DNA of 64,000 nt from assembly GCF_963678635.1 (NCBI RefSeq), contig NC_087062.1:51164178-51228177 (forward strand), read 5' to 3'. A model generated the notes under the pieces. That model saw nothing but the letters and a program-made list of their open reading frames with translations. It was not told where the DNA came from and ran no database searches. The DNA comes from Symsagittifera roscoffensis (taxonomy: Eukaryota > Xenacoelomorpha > Acoela > Convolutidae). This document shows, one piece after another, positions 46,870-58,042 of this stretch (position 1 is the first letter of the stretch; every line of letters starts with the position of its first letter). Position numbers and translations under genes: made by a program.

Positions 46870-47754
46870 AGGATTCGATAGTCAACTTTCGAGAGGAACC
46901 CCGATATCATTGTGATACAGCTTTAAATTTCTGATTTTTAGTTTTTCGCGGGGAATATTTGTTTGTATCAAGTCCCAACGTTTCTTTAGTAATCGCTTTT
47001 CAATGGTTTCTTCATATTTAGTGAGCGATTTGCAAATGAATCCAGGATAAGCGTGATTGCGCAGAAGATGTCCTTTCATCAAGCATTTTCCGGCTGTCCA
47101 TGCATTTTTGAAAGTGACTAGTAGAGAGCGGGGTCTAGGTGCATTTTGTTTGAACGGTCCAGGTCTTTTCACGCCTGCCAGGCTACTCATGTCCCATTCA
47201 CCGATTGTTTCCAGTATGGTTTCCAGATGTTTCTCATGTTCCATCCTCTTAACCGGGGAGTGCTGACCAGGCTTTATTTTTAACTCTGGTATGCCGTTCA
47301 ATTTAATTTCCAAATGTTTACTGCTAGAAGAATTACCAGATCTTGGCTCAGTTTTTGGATTGGTAGGCATTGATTTATCGATAGCGTCGGCTTTAAATGA
47401 CTCACTCGGTTTTTGCCTTTTCAATGGTCGCAGGAATTTTTTCCTTGATTGTATTTATAACACTTTCAACAGACGGAAGTGAAGCTTTTTTATTGAAACA
47501 AATCAGGCAACGAAAGAGCAACAACTTAGCTTGTGTTATATTGGGGAGAAGATCCACAGGAAGACCGGAGCATCTATCGTGAAACCAGCCGTCACAGATT
47601 TCGCATTGAATCCAGTTCTCACCACCCCCTGTCTTGCACTTAAGACAATGATCTTCGTCGTCTGAAGTTCTGCCTGAGATGTATCTCCCACAGATCCATT
47701 CCTTGTTTTCATTGACATTCCAATCTAATTTATACGTTTATCACAACAATTAGG
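46870..47754 (-). mobile_element. CR1-like LINE, 5' fragment with ORF1
   Basis: Minus-strand 5' end of a LINE: a 19-bp start shared exactly with the LINE at 55,560-59,976 (GTTTATCACAACAATTAGG on the plus strand at 47,736-47,754 and 59,958-59,976), then ORF1. No ORF2 follows. Non-LTR copies normally lose 5' ends, so a 5'-only piece implies later loss of the 3' part. Confidence 0.7.
46882..47720 (-). pseudogene. LINE ORF1 with PHD finger
   Basis: Two frames. Near 47,485-47,660 the minus strand encodes a C4HC3 PHD-type zinc finger: CLKCKTGGGENWIQC, EICDGWFHDRC and, further on, FRCLIC; the His lies in DGWFH. The frame at 46,882-47,424 then gives SFKADAIDKSMPTNPK and RPRSLLVTFKNAWTAGKCLM, which resembles the nucleic-acid-binding C-terminal part of LINE ORF1 proteins. 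The two parts are in different frames, joined across ATTGAAAAGGCAAAAACC at about 47,420, so it is decayed. PHD fingers in ORF1 are established for CR1-like LINEs. Confidence 0.75.
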
Positions 47755-48047
47755 CTCGACCGGCCCCAGCTCGGAAATTTTTTGAACAAGCTTTGTAAGA
47801 ACCTAAGCATGAGTATTGAGGAACCCAGGGCAGGCAGTTTTTTAAAACAGAATCTCCGTGGCAATACAGATAGCGAAAGTCGCTTGCGTACTCGGCACAA
47901 TCAATGACCAACCAACTTTCGACGAAATTTCTTATTAGTAATATATTTTACTGAAGAAACGTAACCCTTATCGAGTTCAATTTTAAACATATCAGCACCA
48001 ATCGTCTCCTTTTCATTATTATCACTTCCGTATCTAGAAAATTCCAT
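47751..48047 (-). CDS. Two short minus-strand frames between LINE and host gene, doubtful
   Basis: A 48-codon frame starts at 48,047 (MEFSRYGSDNNEKETIGADM) and stops at 47,901. A second, Met-less frame (about 47,751-47,965) gives ESWLVIDCAEYASDFRYLYC and VPQYSCLGSYKACSKNFRAG, and ends exactly at the LINE 5' edge. Both could be parts of one decayed coding segment cut by the LINE, or an exon pair running away from the 48,198 gene. I do not recognise either. Confidence 0.2.
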
Positions 48048-48115
48048 GGGTTTTGACTGGAATATGTGACGAAGGGGCTCCTGACTGTTACCTCGGTTAC
48101 TATGATTTTTGTGAT

Positions 48116-48145
48116 TGCTTTTTTTTTAATATTTGGTTTATACAG
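48116..48145 (+). promoter_or_regulatory. Possible 3' splice site before the long frame
   Basis: A run of T from about 48,119 followed by TTTGGTTTATACAG, ending in AG at 48,144-48,145, has the shape of a polypyrimidine tract and acceptor. The long frame starts 53 bp later after an in-frame stop, so this acceptor would join a 5' untranslated exon. Inference only. Confidence 0.3.
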
Positions 48146-48197
48146 TGGATTTCAGGTTAATTTTGACTACAGTATGTAAATAAAAAGGTGAAACAGT

Positions 48198-51100
48198 ATG
48201 CAAACAGTGATTGAAGCTGCGGCTGATAGCACGACGGGCGATGAAGAAGATATCAATCTGTTTGCGGACGAGGCATCTCTGTGCCCAAAAGAAATGGCAA
48301 ACTGTTATACGGACATGGATCTGAATATTGGTGCCGAAGAAGAGGGCGAGCTAATGTCAGATGAAGGACAGTACTCTTCTGATGACAACGAGCTCATTAC
48401 TTGCACAAAATTAAAAAAGCTGGATGTTAAGCAACGCTTAAATCTTGCGCAGCCTAAAAAATTTGGCTTCCTTCCGGGAGGTAGTGCCCCAAGTGATAAG
48501 TTTCCTAAGTTTGGAAATAAATCGCAAAAGGGGATTGTTTCTGATCGGCTGAATAGTAAACCGCCTCAAAGCCGAATATATCACGGGGTCAAGGGGACAT
48601 TCAACCAACCATTGATGCAACGCCTAGGAGGGAATATAGGACCTCAAAAGCCAAGAAATCTTCTTCCTTCACGAAATATTATTCCAAGTCTCGAATCAGT
48701 GGCCCCTAGAGTAGACCCAACTTTGGGTAGCCGGAGAACTGCTAGTTCTACGCCAATGCCACCTCCTTTTCCTAAACCGGCTACTGCAATAGAACCAGAG
48801 TGGATGCGAATGAAGCGATCAATTATGAATGATTCAAAAGGCAGCAGCGTAAAGATAGTTCAGCAGTCTACCAGAGAGTTGTCAACGCTTTCCCGTTTTT
48901 CAAAAATTGTGAAACTGGATAGGAGTGTCAATGAAACAGTTTTCAGAAATCAGTATGATGCTTTCATACATCATGCTCCTTTAAAAAATCAACGGAAAAT
49001 TGACCCTCATTATGTACGACCGAAGATGACTAAAGTTGACATACGTTCTCATGCCAAATATCGTGCGAGTAATTCTTTGCTTATTAATTCAGATAGGGTC
49101 CGGTCTAGCAGGTCAACAATTGAAAATGTTTCGGTTAAAGTAGTGAAACAAATTGACTATGTAAATGACAGAGTAATAACTGTACCAGTTAACATTGAAC
49201 CGAAGTTAGCGGCTCCGGTACAAAATCGATTAGGCTCAGTTTTAAAAAATAGATCTGCTAATCAGGTTGCACCTGTCAATAAAAAACATTCGTGGAAAGA
49301 ATTATCCGATTCATGTGATGAAGAAGTTGTCGATCCGTCTACAATAAAGCGGAAAAAATTGAAGAAACTGGAGAGAAGGAAGAGCCCCGCCGAGTTTGAT
49401 GTGAAGCGATCAGCGAGATTTGAAAAATACAACGGTGTTGTAAGATCAGCAGTTGTGTTAACGGACTCGACAAATCAGTGCAGTTCGTCTGGAATAAAGG
49501 CTCCAGTAATGCAAAGCTTAATCATTGCATCTGATATCACGAAAAGGAGTGAAAACGAAAATCCCGTTGTGACCAGTCTTGCTTTATGTTCCACTACAAC
49601 AGATTTGATCGAAGATGTTTCAGATCAGAGTGACCACGATGACGACGAAGAACAAAAAAGAGACCGTTTGTCTCCAAGACACTGCCAATCTAAAGTTTTC
49701 AGTGACGCTAAAGCTGCTGAAGCAATGCAAAAAGAGCAAACTGATGCAGAGAATAAAGCATTGCGCGAAGAAAATCAGACAGAGTTGCCACTGACTGAAT
49801 GCGTCACTAGAGAAGAACCTTACAATAGAGACGAAGAGGAAAATACTGATGATGGAAATGAATCCGACTCAAGCAATTCTTCGAGCAGTAGCTCGTCGAG
49901 TTGTTCATCGAGCAGCAGCAGCAGTTCAAGTACACACATTCAAGGCCACAGCAACTTACATCTCAATTCTACTTGTCAAGTTAAAGGCGGACTGACGTGT
50001 CCTGTTTTGAGAAAACGACAGCTATCTACAGGAATAAATCCAAGTAGTGACAGCAGCGACGGAGAAGCCAATGACTTGAACCGCTCCACGGGCGCTTCAC
50101 GGATTCCCTTGGAGCCCCGTTGCATGGCGTCTGCAAAATATAAAGCATCTGCCGTTAACCAGAATAATTCAGGTACAGCAACTCTCGGAGAAGAGGTTTC
50201 GCAAAACAGGAAATGCCCTAGCAGATCCAGTTATGATCTTTATAAGTTAGAAAAAGACAAATTGGGTATCAACTCCAATTTAAGTTCTATGTCTGCGCCT
50301 ATATGTGAAGGCAAACAAACCTGGGAGAATGGAGAAATAAGGTCTAGCGTTCAATGTGTTTCTTGCAAATCGGAGGTGGTGAAATCTGCCGTAGAAGTTT
50401 TAGATGTTCCCAAACCATGGAGAAAAACAGAGCCCGTTAAAACCTCCCAGTGCAAGAAAACGGAACTGAATAAAGAAGAGGAGAAAGTACCAGAGTGCAT
50501 GGAAGTAGCTGTAAGTAGCAAACACGGATCGAAAAAGATGCCATATAAAAAGACAGCAGTGCCCAAGAGTGGCACAAACAAGCCTACACAAATGAGCAGG
50601 CCAAATAATGGAGTGGAGACAAAGCACAAAGAAGTACCAGTGAGCGCTAAGCTGTCCACGGTGTGCAATACATACAATGTTTACCAGTCACCTATCGCCA
50701 TGTCGAACAAGTTCATCAGTCAAGCTACATCGAACAACGGGGGTCAGACTTCAGCCGGATCCGAAGGAGATCAAACACAACAACAGGAACAAACTTCAAA
50801 GGATAATAGCGATGCCGGTGGTCATCCCTTTTATCAAATGAGTAGTGGTGCTGTTTCCGAAGCGGAAAAGCAGAATCAACCAGTTACTTTTCCACATCCT
50901 GACTACGACGCCCATTCAGCCGCCGTTGTAGCGCTCTCTGGAATGCGCCAGTTCCCGATGGAATTACCAGTGTCATCCATGTATGTCGGTGATCTTCCTG
51001 TTTTGCCCAGCAGCCGCGTCTTACCGTTACCTGTCTGCACAAGTAGTTTGCTTTCAACTGGCAGTTATCACATGCCACGTCCTCACCCGAGTTTGGACAC

Positions 51101-51482
51101 AAGTGCAGCAGTTGCGATAACGTCATCAGTAGGGCGTCCCTCACCGTTGTTATCGTTTCCTGCCATGTTTCCTGCTTGGGATGGTGGAAGCCTGTCTCAA
51201 CCTCCTCCATCCAATAACAACGAAGAACGAGTGATGATGAAATACTTGCCCTGGTGCTTCAACGCTGAGTCTTCTCCAGCCCTGTCTGAGTTGACTCCCT
51301 ACTTTGCCCAATTTTGGGACAGTTTCCTCCCCTGCACCCACCCAGATGCTAAACTGGCACGACAAGTGTCGGTTGGACTACTCGAGAGCGCGATTGTGTT
51401 CAAAGAAGGACAGGGTGAAAAGGTGGAGTTGCATTTGAAAATTATGCTCAATTTGTTGAAAAACCTCAAAAATTTTGAATGA
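48198..51482 (+). CDS. Unrecognised 1094-residue Ser-rich, probably nuclear protein
   Basis: One uninterrupted frame of 1094 codons, the only long intact gene here. The start is supported by an in-frame TGA at 48,189-48,191, three codons upstream, with A at -3 (AGTATGC). The N-terminus is acidic (TTGDEEDINLFADE near residue 14; GAEEEGELMSDEGQYSSDDN near 52). A Pro-rich patch follows near residue 190 (STPMPPPFPKPA), a basic patch near 385 (TIKRKKLKKLERRK, like a nuclear localisation signal), and an acidic-to-poly-Ser tract near 545-582. The last 80 residues look helical (ELTPYFAQFWDSFLPC, VELHLKIMLNLLKNL) and may be the only folded domain. Mostly disordered; a role in transcription or RNA processing is a guess. 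The poly-Ser run uses mixed codons, which argues for selected sequence rather than slippage. Stop TGA at 51,480-51,482. Confidence 0.85.
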   Translation: MQTVIEAAADSTTGDEEDINLFADEASLCPKEMANCYTDMDLNIGAEEEGELMSDEGQYSSDDNELITCTKLKKLDVKQRLNLAQPKKFGFLPGGSAPSDKFPKFGNKSQKGIVSDRLNSKPPQSRIYHGVKGTFNQPLMQRLGGNIGPQKPRNLLPSRNIIPSLESVAPRVDPTLGSRRTASSTPMPPPFPKPATAIEPEWMRMKRSIMNDSKGSSVKIVQQSTRELSTLSRFSKIVKLDRSVNETVFRNQYDAFIHHAPLKNQRKIDPHYVRPKMTKVDIRSHAKYRASNSLLINSDRVRSSRSTIENVSVKVVKQIDYVNDRVITVPVNIEPKLAAPVQNRLGSVLKNRSANQVAPVNKKHSWKELSDSCDEEVVDPSTIKRKKLKKLERRKSPAEFDVKRSARFEKYNGVVRSAVVLTDSTNQCSSSGIKAPVMQSLIIASDITKRSENENPVVTSLALCSTTTDLIEDVSDQSDHDDDEEQKRDRLSPRHCQSKVFSDAKAAEAMQKEQTDAENKALREENQTELPLTECVTREEPYNRDEEENTDDGNESDSSNSSSSSSSSCSSSSSSSSSTHIQGHSNLHLNSTCQVKGGLTCPVLRKRQLSTGINPSSDSSDGEANDLNRSTGASRIPLEPRCMASAKYKASAVNQNNSGTATLGEEVSQNRKCPSRSSYDLYKLEKDKLGINSNLSSMSAPICEGKQTWENGEIRSSVQCVSCKSEVVKSAVEVLDVPKPWRKTEPVKTSQCKKTELNKEEEKVPECMEVAVSSKHGSKKMPYKKTAVPKSGTNKPTQMSRPNNGVETKHKEVPVSAKLSTVCNTYNVYQSPIAMSNKFISQATSNNGGQTSAGSEGDQTQQQEQTSKDNSDAGGHPFYQMSSGAVSEAEKQNQPVTFPHPDYDAHSAAVVALSGMRQFPMELPVSSMYVGDLPVLPSSRVLPLPVCTSSLLSTGSYHMPRPHPSLDTSAAVAITSSVGRPSPLLSFPAMFPAWDGGSLSQPPPSNNNEERVMMKYLPWCFNAESSPALSELTPYFAQFWDSFLPCTHPDAKLARQVSVGLLESAIVFKEGQGEKVELHLKIMLNLLKNLKNFE

Positions 51483-54400
51483 GTTCAGTTAGATAAATAT
51501 AGACAACATAGATTAGAACTGTGCTATTATTGCTAGTTATTTTTACCCTTGCGATAAACAAGGGTATTGCAATCGGTTACTAGTCTGTTTTTTACCGTAA
51601 ACAACTTTGTCCACAGGACTCATCTCTAGTGTACTTCTGCGCTCATCTCCAGTGATATCTTCTTGAGCGTTCCCGATTGACTTCAAATCCATACCGTTTC
51701 CGGTCCACTTAGCCTGGAGGTAACAACTTCGACTGGTGCGGCAAAAGTCCTGGGCTCGAATCTAAACGTGACCTGTTTTTTTTTTTCAAACGGGAATTAT
51801 TCCGTTTCAAAAGAAATTGTCGGCTTATTATTTGTCTGATTATGTTTTGTCGGCCTAGTTGCCTTTTTGCAGAATTGTTTTTTCTTGCTATGCTTGATGT
51901 ACATTAGAGTTGCTCTTAGTGTTTTGATTTACTTGCTGTTTTAATTTCTTGACTTGTATTTTTTTGTATTTTCTTGATTTTTTTCTGTCCAAATGATTTC
52001 GGCTCATATTTTATTGGCATACTGACCTAAACTTGAGTCGTTTCAAGTGAAACGTAGTTTTTATGCTCCCCTCTGGATTGAACATTTTGCTAAAATCTTA
52101 ATAGAAATTTTTGTCTAAGTTTTTCATGGCGATAGTTTTTGTTCGGCATTTTTTTCCTTTTTTCGATTTGATTGGTTCCCGCCTGTATTATATCGGCTTA
52201 ATAGCTTCATATTGCGTCTGTCGACGCAATATGAGGCCGATTAAAAAATTTGTCCGTTAAGAAATACGAGGCATTTAAGCGATATGAGGCCATTAAAAAT
52301 ATGAGGCTCTTAAGCGAAAAAAACTTGTGTGTTTTGAGGTGGGCTTAATCATTTTTATTAGACTTAGAATTTTTTCGGCTTTTTGCGTCTACATTTTTTC
52401 CGTCTGAATTGGTTTCGGCCTTTACTTCATCGGCTTAGTGGCCTCATATTGGTTCATTTGACGAGCAATTAAAGTTTTTAATTTTTGTGTGTGTTGAGGG
52501 CGAGGGGGATCTTTCAACTTTTTAAAAAATAAATCTTAAGTCTCGTTGATTTTTTTTGTCTTAAAGGGTATTTTCGGCTTTGTTACTGCCTGGTAAGTTT
52601 TTTTTCCGATGCTAAACTCACATTCTATTGCATTGTATAATTTTTGTATCGCAAGTGATCCGAAGCTCAGCTTCGCCCCTGTGTTATCAAATTCATATTG
52701 CAGATGGAAATGAACTATGCAAGTTGAATTAAACAAAGCTAAATTATTGTTGTTTTTTTGTGCTTAAAATCAAATGGACCTCTCGGATCTTTGTTACAGT
52801 TGATGGCAATGGTGATAAATTCTATCGTTTTTTACTCAAGCAAAGCTTGTGTTTTAGGTTGAACTCTCTTTTTTTCCAACCTAAGTCACTTATTTTGTCT
52901 CGAACCAGGGTCGGATGTTTGTAATGAACTTTTTCGTAAAGCAGTTGAAAATTTTCCGTTCTATAAATTGAGGCATGTTAGTTGGTGGTAAATATCTCTT
53001 TTTTTTCAATTTTACTGGTACTGCTAATGCGTCATAATTGGCTTGCGCCACTTAGGAAATTATGTAGACTCACAATTGGCGTGCGTCACGACTCAAAGTT
53101 TTACTCATTCAGTTTTTCCCAATAGCGTTATCGGTCATATTTTTGCTTGTGTATGCGAATTGCAACTTCGCCTCTGTGTAAATCTATATCTAAATGCTCA
53201 TTTTTAATCTGAACTAAAAACCAGGGATAGCTTTGATGTTATCCATCATATCAATTTCATAGCTGTATTTCATTTCATTTTTTGGAACTTTCGGTAGTTC
53301 GAGAAAAGCTTTTTGTATTATTAAAAAACGCAAAGCACTAAAATTTGAGAAAAACTTCTCACCGCCATGAATGCTCTGATTGTGCACCAAAAAGAACGTA
53401 CCACTAAATGGTTCTGCAATTAATTTTCTGTTGATATTTCAGAGTTCAGTTTAGCACTTCCTGTTTGATTGTCGGTTATTTTATTTCTTTTGCAGTTTTA
53501 TATGATAATACGCAATAGTATGAATGCAATTACTTTGCACCTAAAATTCTATCTGTTGATCCAGGTAATTCCTAATTAAAATTTTTGTTTATTGACTTTT
53601 GTTATTGAAATGAGCTCAGCTTAGGGTCAAAGTTGTCTAACATAAATTAACCTTCATCGGAAAAGGTCAAAACCATTCATCCAGTTAAGTAAAACAGGAA
53701 TGATCTTATGAGCTTGCTGGTTTTTGCAATTGCTTGTTTTGATGGCAACACTAAAACTTTTATTTGCGTTAAAACGCATTTGTCAATGAGGATCACCAAG
53801 ACTTCCTTTAACAATTTTTACACGAGTATTTTTAAAGGAGTATTTTAGACGTGATCTCGATTGAACTCCTATTCAGATATGTACATGTATCGGACCTATA
53901 TCAGCGCGTGCCCTGTTTGTTCCGGTCACTGAATTTGGAGAAGTACTTTGTCGCAATTGGTGTTTGAATTTTTCCAAATGTAGAAGAACGTTTCCTTTGG
54001 TGAAAGGGATGCAAACTCTACTGTCCAACAGAAAAAGTGTTATGGTCGCGAAAAATGTGATCAATTGCTAGTTTCAAAAATGAACTTGGTGACCCCAATG
54101 TTTTTATCTAGGTTATAGATATCTGGTCACCAGGGTTTGTATTTAGATAGGGAATAGGGTCCCCATGTATCAAAATAGGTTATAGATTCGGCCATAAATT
54201 ACGATGCAAGGTTTGAGATGTCAAATTTCAAAAAATTTTGGCGCTCGAGTTTGCCCATACAGCAATGCTTAAGATTCCATACTGGAATGCATGCGATCCC
54301 ATGAATTAAGATGAATCAGTTTTCTTGATGGTTAGTGTCGATGGTAAGTTTCCGAAAAAAAATTAGATTTCATTTTCAGAATTTTTCTCATAAATTTGGA

Positions 54401-55559
54401 ACAACACTTACTGAAAGCAATGAGTGGAGATTATCGTAAACAAATTTTCATGTTTGTTTAATTCAGCGAGGGGAGGGTATCAACAAATTTCAAATTGGTT
54501 TAATTGAGCGAGGTGTGCCTGTTAACTAAATTTCACATTTTTTGTTTAAGCGAAGTGGTTATCTCAGTAGTCAAGTAGTATCACAGTACTCTGGTTATCA
54601 AGTAGTGGTTTACAAAATTTTCTCCGTCAAATATATCAAACTTGCAACACCAGATGATACCCCCTGCGTTTAATGGGGAGGTCAATTGCCGTAAACAAAT
54701 TTTCATACGAAAATAAAATTTCCTGAATTTGTTTTCAAGCGTGAGAATTGTTTTTGTAACAGATTTGGTAAGCTTTGGCAATATCAAACATTTTTGAAAA
54801 TCAATCGCTCTTTTTTAAGACTACAAATTTCTTTGAAGTTGAAGCTTCCAAGATGAGGATGAGGCTTTAACAACTTTTTATTTCTTTTAAGTCTTTTTTG
54901 GCTGTCAATTTTTGGCTGACAGGGTTTCTGCTCAGGTAAAGAAAGAAATAACGAATTTATTTCTCCATTTATTTAAATCATAAAATTAATCAATTAAAGA
55001 ATAATTTAATAAATGTTTTTAATTCATGAGCAAATCAGCATGAATATGGAGAGGATAGACGAAGGTCACAAGATGTGTCCACTTAGAGTCTACCCATAAT
55101 TTTCTGAGATAAATAACAAACATAATTTATCATTCTACTTTTTTCTTTCAATTTATTATCGAAGTTCCATTGAACCACTCGTTACCAAAAGATCCCGGTC
55201 GTCATCTAAACTTTGTCTGCTATGAAGCTCGTTAACAAAAAAAAAAACTAGTCAGAAAAACTGCTAGGAAAAGAACTCCAAAAAACTTTTTTTTCTAAAA
55301 CCAAATGTTAGTATATAATTACGGTTCATTTTTTTGTTTGGCATGTTTCACGACCCATGTGCTATAGTTTGTTAAAAGAAATTCGGATAGTTTTTTGAAT
55401 CCAAATTTCTTTTAAAACTTCGAAATTTTCAAAAAAAATTTCTTACTCGGAAACTAGCAACATATTAAGAGGGTCGTGTTTTCAGCATAGAAACCATAGG
55501 AAGGTTATCTGCTAGCACTTAACAAAAGGTATCTATTTTCCAAATTAAAAACATCGGAA
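51483..55559. other. AT-rich intergenic stretch
   Basis: No convincing gene on either strand; minus-strand ORFs at 52,536-52,736, 53,873-54,064 and 54,581-54,787 look like chance. It contains loose, diverged copies of a TCGGCTTA(A/G)T(A/G)GCCTCATATTG phrase around 51,820-52,460 and a small hairpin (52,207-52,234). There are about three degenerate 50-60 bp units at 54,436-54,560 (ACAAATTTTCA...TTTAATT(C/G)AGCGAGG). No clear AATAAA lies close to the 51,482 stop; the first exact one seen is at 52,528. Confidence 0.5.
52207..52234. other. Perfect 12-bp hairpin
   Basis: TCATATTGCGTC, a four-base loop TGTC, then GACGCAATATGA. It is a perfect inverted repeat. It sits within the TCGGCTTA-type degenerate repeat region. 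Confidence 0.7.
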
Positions 55560-55604
55560 ATGTTTTTCACTAACTCATGATTTTCAAGAATAAAATTATC
55601 TCTA

Positions 55605-58042
55605 AAATTATGGACAAACACAATCTACATTTCTCGTCATCAAACCAACTTTTTCAGGTAACAAGTTATTCTCAGCCACAATATTCAGTAACTTTGATCC
55701 TCTGTTGGTTAGCGAACATGATATCTGCTTATTATTACAAAATGGGGGAACAAAGTTTTGAAATATTGAATTCCTGGTATTGTATGCAAAACTTATCAAA
55801 GAAAACATAGAATTTAGAAAAAAAGTTGAGTGCTTTTGATTTAATGATCTTAAACAAATTTTCGTCAAGTCGTAGCTCATGGACTGTAATTATTTTGTTT
55901 TCGAAAAAGAAATTCGATATGGTATCATACTTCCTTTTAACGTAAATCATGCGAATAATTTTTTGTTGCATCATCAAAATTGGGTTCATAGAGCAAAAAC
56001 GCGTGAATCTATTTACAAGCAAACCATAATGAATTAATGGCTTGATATTAGATTGATAGTATTGCAGTAAGATTGGTGTAGGGACATAATATCCCACTTT
56101 TGAAACAACGCCACAATGACTACCCGGTTTTCATGTAATTTTTGTATATGAGGGAAAAGATTCAGTTTCTCAGCGACAACAACACAAATATTTTGGTTTA
56201 AATGTGTTATTGAGTAAAATGATAATACGATTAGAAGCCTCTCTATGTTTATTAAATCTAACTAAAGTAGTTTTATCATTGTTCAAGGTTAATTTATTTG
56301 AACACAGCCAAGAGGAATTGTTCGATAAATCTTTTTGGTATTCTAAGATCGAAGTTTGACACGCTATGTTAGTATCGTCTGCAAACAAAAATAGATCAGA
56401 ATTTTCAACTGCGTGTTGCATGTCGTTGATATAAATAAGGAGAAAAGAGGACCTAAAACGGAACCTCGAGTTATTCCCGTTCGCGTTTTAACCGGAAGCC
56501 AATCAAATGTACAGTTGCCAGCATATACACACTGATATCTGTTAGATAAATAAATTCCGAACCATTTGTAGCAATTACCACGCACTCCATAGATTTCTTA
56601 TTTCCCAGAAGAATTCGTTGGTCCAGCTTATCGAAAGCCTTTTTTAAATCATTAAAAAATGCAACATTTTATAAATTTATCAACGCCTTGTCTAAATTTT
56701 TCAGTCAGTTCTGCTAATGCATCCACCGTGGCATACTTCTCGCTAAAATCAAATTGACGACAATATGTTAGTTCAATTTTTTCCAGGAAATTGTATAGAC
56801 ATGAGTGCATTATCTTTTCAATTACTCTACTACAACTACTTAAGAGTGATATCGGGCGATAGTTATTCATTCTTATTGTACTATCATCTTTATCTAGTGG
56901 TAAAACGTTAGCATACTTGATATATTGAGAAAAAACCCCAGTAAAACGAGATATTAGTCAAATAAATCAATTTTGGTGCAATCACATAATAGCTTTTAAT
57001 TAGAAAAAGGTTACTAATTTCATCTATACCACATGTATGCTTTGGTTTCAGGCTATTTATGACATCAATTATCTCAATTAAAGAACTGTTAAAGAGATAC
57101 TTCGAGTGACGCACGTTTGCGAGTTGAACCACTGGTTCTATGTGGCCAATTTTGTTAGATAAGTCATTGCCAATGGAAGAGAAATAGTCCCGTTTTAAGC
57201 GGAAGCAAATCAAACATCAAATGCACAGTTGCCAACTTATGCACGCGCACTGATATCTGTAAGATAAATAACGTTTAAACCATTTGTAGCAATTCCCACG
57301 CTTTCCATAGCATTCCACTTTTCCAAGAAGAATTTTATGGTTCAGCGTATTGAAAGTCTTTAAATCAATAAAGAAGCTACCTTTTATCAACTTAGCAACG
57401 CTAAGTCTAAGTTTTTCAGTCACTTCTGCTAATGCATCTACCGTGGCATACTTCTCCCTAAAATTAAATTGACGATAATTTGTTAGTTCTATGTTTTCCA
57501 GATAATGGTATAGACGTGAGTGCACTTTCTTTTCGAGTACTTACTGCAACTACTTAAGAGTGATATCGGGCGATGGTTATTCATATTTATTTTACTACCA
57601 TCTGTATATAGTGGTAAAATTTACGCATACTCGAGAAATTGAGAAAAAAACCCAGTATTAAACGAGATACTAGTCAAATAAGTTAAAATTGGTGCAATCA
57701 CATAATAGCTTGTAATTAGAAAAAGGTTACTAATTTCATCTATACCACATGTTTGCTTTGATTTCAGGCTCTTTATTACATCAATTATCTCAATGAAAGA
57801 ACACTTGAAGAAATACATCGATTGACGCACGTTTGCGAGTTAACCACTAATTCTATGTGGTCAATTTTGTTAGCTAACTTGGTGCCAATGGAAGAGAAAT
57901 AGCCATTGAAAGCGTTAGATATTGACACTGGATCTGAAATCCTACCGCCTTCAGTAGAGATTGAGGCATTTTTTGGTGACGTTGCCGTTCTACTTTTTAA
58001 TTCATTTATTTTTTTGGATACTTGTCTCGAGTCTCCAATCAC
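55605..58042 (-). pseudogene. LINE ORF2 reverse transcriptase with duplicated segment
   Basis: Minus-strand order: pre-RT segment (INELKSRTATSPKNASISTE, 57,785-58,042), fingers (MNNYRPISLLSSCSRVIEK, 56,652-56,870), motif A (FNDLKKAFDKLDQRILLGN near 56,600), motif B (GITRGSVLGPLF), motif C (LFLFADDTNIACQ near 56,380) and a thumb/C-terminal part (QQKIIRMIYVKRKYDTISNF; FVPPFCNNKQISCSLTNRGS). Before the complete second pass, a first copy of the fingers-to-motif-A segment lies at 57,192-57,897 (FFIDLKTFNTLNHKILLGK). Confidence 0.78.
56484..57897 (-). repeat. 705-bp tandem duplication inside LINE RT
   Basis: Units 56,484-57,187 and 57,192-57,897 are in direct tandem and about 88% alike by eye. Both begin (plus strand) with GTTTTAA(C/G)CGGAAGC and end with TGCCAATGGAAGAGAAATAG. 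The junction is near 57,190. Confidence 0.85.
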
